Source of the DNA: Agarivorans albus
Lineage (GTDB): Bacteria; Pseudomonadota; Gammaproteobacteria; Enterobacterales; Celerinatantimonadaceae
DNA length: 64,000 bases
Direction: 5' to 3'
Assembly (NCBI RefSeq): GCF_019670105.1
Contig: NZ_AP023032.1
Location: 1,234,972-1,298,971, forward strand
Part shown: piece after piece, positions 63,444-64,000 of the stretch
Layout of the letters: every line of letters begins with the position of its first letter
How positions within the stretch are numbered: the stretch's first letter is position 1
Made by a program: the position numbers and the translations under genes
Notes under the pieces: generated by a model
Told to the model about the DNA's origin: nothing
The model's input: only the letters and a program-made list of their open reading frames with translations
Databases searched by the model: none

Positions 63444-64000
63444 ATGAATAAGATCTTAAAAAACGCCATTATTGTTAGCTCAATTGCAGCTTTGCTTAGC
63501 TGCTCTGCTTCTCCTACTGGGCGCAAACGGGTGTTACTTTATGATGACTCAAAAATGAGTGCCTTAGGCGCTCAGTCTTTTGAGGAGATCAAAAAACAAG
63601 AAAAGATTTATACCGACAAAGCCACTAATGATTATGTTGCTTGTGTTTCAAACGCGGTTACTGCAGAAATCCCTGGTCACTACGGTGATGAAGACTGGGA
63701 AGTAGTAGTATTTGATTCTGACCAAGTAAACGCGTTTGCCTTGCCCGGTGCACATGTGGGCGTATATACCGGTCTAATCAAGGTGGCCGAAACCCCAGAC
63801 CAGTTGGCAACGGTTATAGGCCATGAGATAGCACACGTATTAGCGGAGCATAGCAACGAGCGCTTATCACAAAATCAAATTGCTGGAATAGGCACCGCAG
63901 TAGCGGCAGTGGCGATTGGCGTAAGTGACGATGTAAAACATAAGGGAGCCGCTATGGCTGCACTTGGTTTAGGAGTGCAATACGGCGTGCTATTACCTTA
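63444..64000 (+). CDS. M48 metalloprotease lipoprotein (3' end cut by window)
   Basis: 185 codons visible. Signal peptide with a Cys following LLS (lipoprotein), then FALPGAHVGVYTGLI and zinc motif IGHEIAHVLAEHS with the His ligands and catalytic Glu. Resembles periplasmic LoiP/YcaL-type proteases that check outer-membrane proteins. The C-terminus lies outside the window. Confidence 0.9.
   Translation, partial: MNKILKNAIIVSSIAALLSCSASPTGRKRVLLYDDSKMSALGAQSFEEIKKQEKIYTDKATNDYVACVSNAVTAEIPGHYGDEDWEVVVFDSDQVNAFALPGAHVGVYTGLIKVAETPDQLATVIGHEIAHVLAEHSNERLSQNQIAGIGTAVAAVAIGVSDDVKHKGAAMAALGLGVQYGVLLP

Overview
The window looks like a chromosomal segment of a marine gammaproteobacterium, most likely an Agarivorans-like member of the Alteromonadales. 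The basis is a gammaproteobacterial core (ssrA-smpB, ratA-rnfH, bamE, recN, nadK, grpE, dnaK, dnaJ), a tmRNA tag ending ANDENYALAA, moderate to low GC, and a galactan-degrading GH53 enzyme. The genus is an inference, not proven by anything here.

Layout. 1-5.9 kb: end of a possible nuclease gene, a TPR-sulfotransferase, then a nitrogen-type operon (formate/nitrite-family channel, PP2C phosphatase-kinase fusion, cyanase) behind a sigma-54-like promoter with NtrC-like half-sites. 5.9-12.4 kb: core genes (DUF2999, CNNM/CBS protein, tmRNA, smpB, ratA-rnfH, bamE, SOS-controlled recN). A 96-97 bp duplication of the region downstream of ssrA brackets one unknown exported protein.

12.4-45.3 kb is an accessory island. 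From left to right it holds: a translationally coupled operon of type I modification/specificity genes plus a Septu-like ATPase/HNH pair, with hsdR upstream; an Mrr-like C-terminal remnant; a RADAR system (rdrA-rdrB); a 10.1 kb segment bounded by near-identical 32-bp inverted ends of two IS remnants; a group of small and broken genes; and a Tn7-like tnsA-tnsB-tnsC-tniQ module. The 10.1 kb segment carries three unrelated nucleases, a large protein with a PD-(D/E)xK-like core, and a three-gene exported caspase-like operon. No CRISPR array or Cas gene was seen. recN and nadK, neighbours in many gammaproteobacteria, are 43 kb apart here, which fits insertion at this place.

45.3-54.3 kb: a lipoprotein GH53 galactanase, a polyamine-type ABC transporter (binding protein, ATPase, two permeases), a Bcr/CflA-type exporter, and a coupled 2OG-Fe(II) dioxygenase/cysteine-desulfurase-like pair. 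54.3-64 kb: PilZ protein, nadK, grpE and dnaK each with a sigma-32-type promoter, DUF1289 protein, beta-carbonic anhydrase, DAACS symporter, dnaJ, cobU, and the start of an M48 metalloprotease lipoprotein cut by the window end.

The best candidates for undescribed biology are the exported caspase operon (33949-36369), the PD-(D/E)xK-like 531-aa protein (29785-31380), and the two small paralogous proteins beside the Tn7-like genes.
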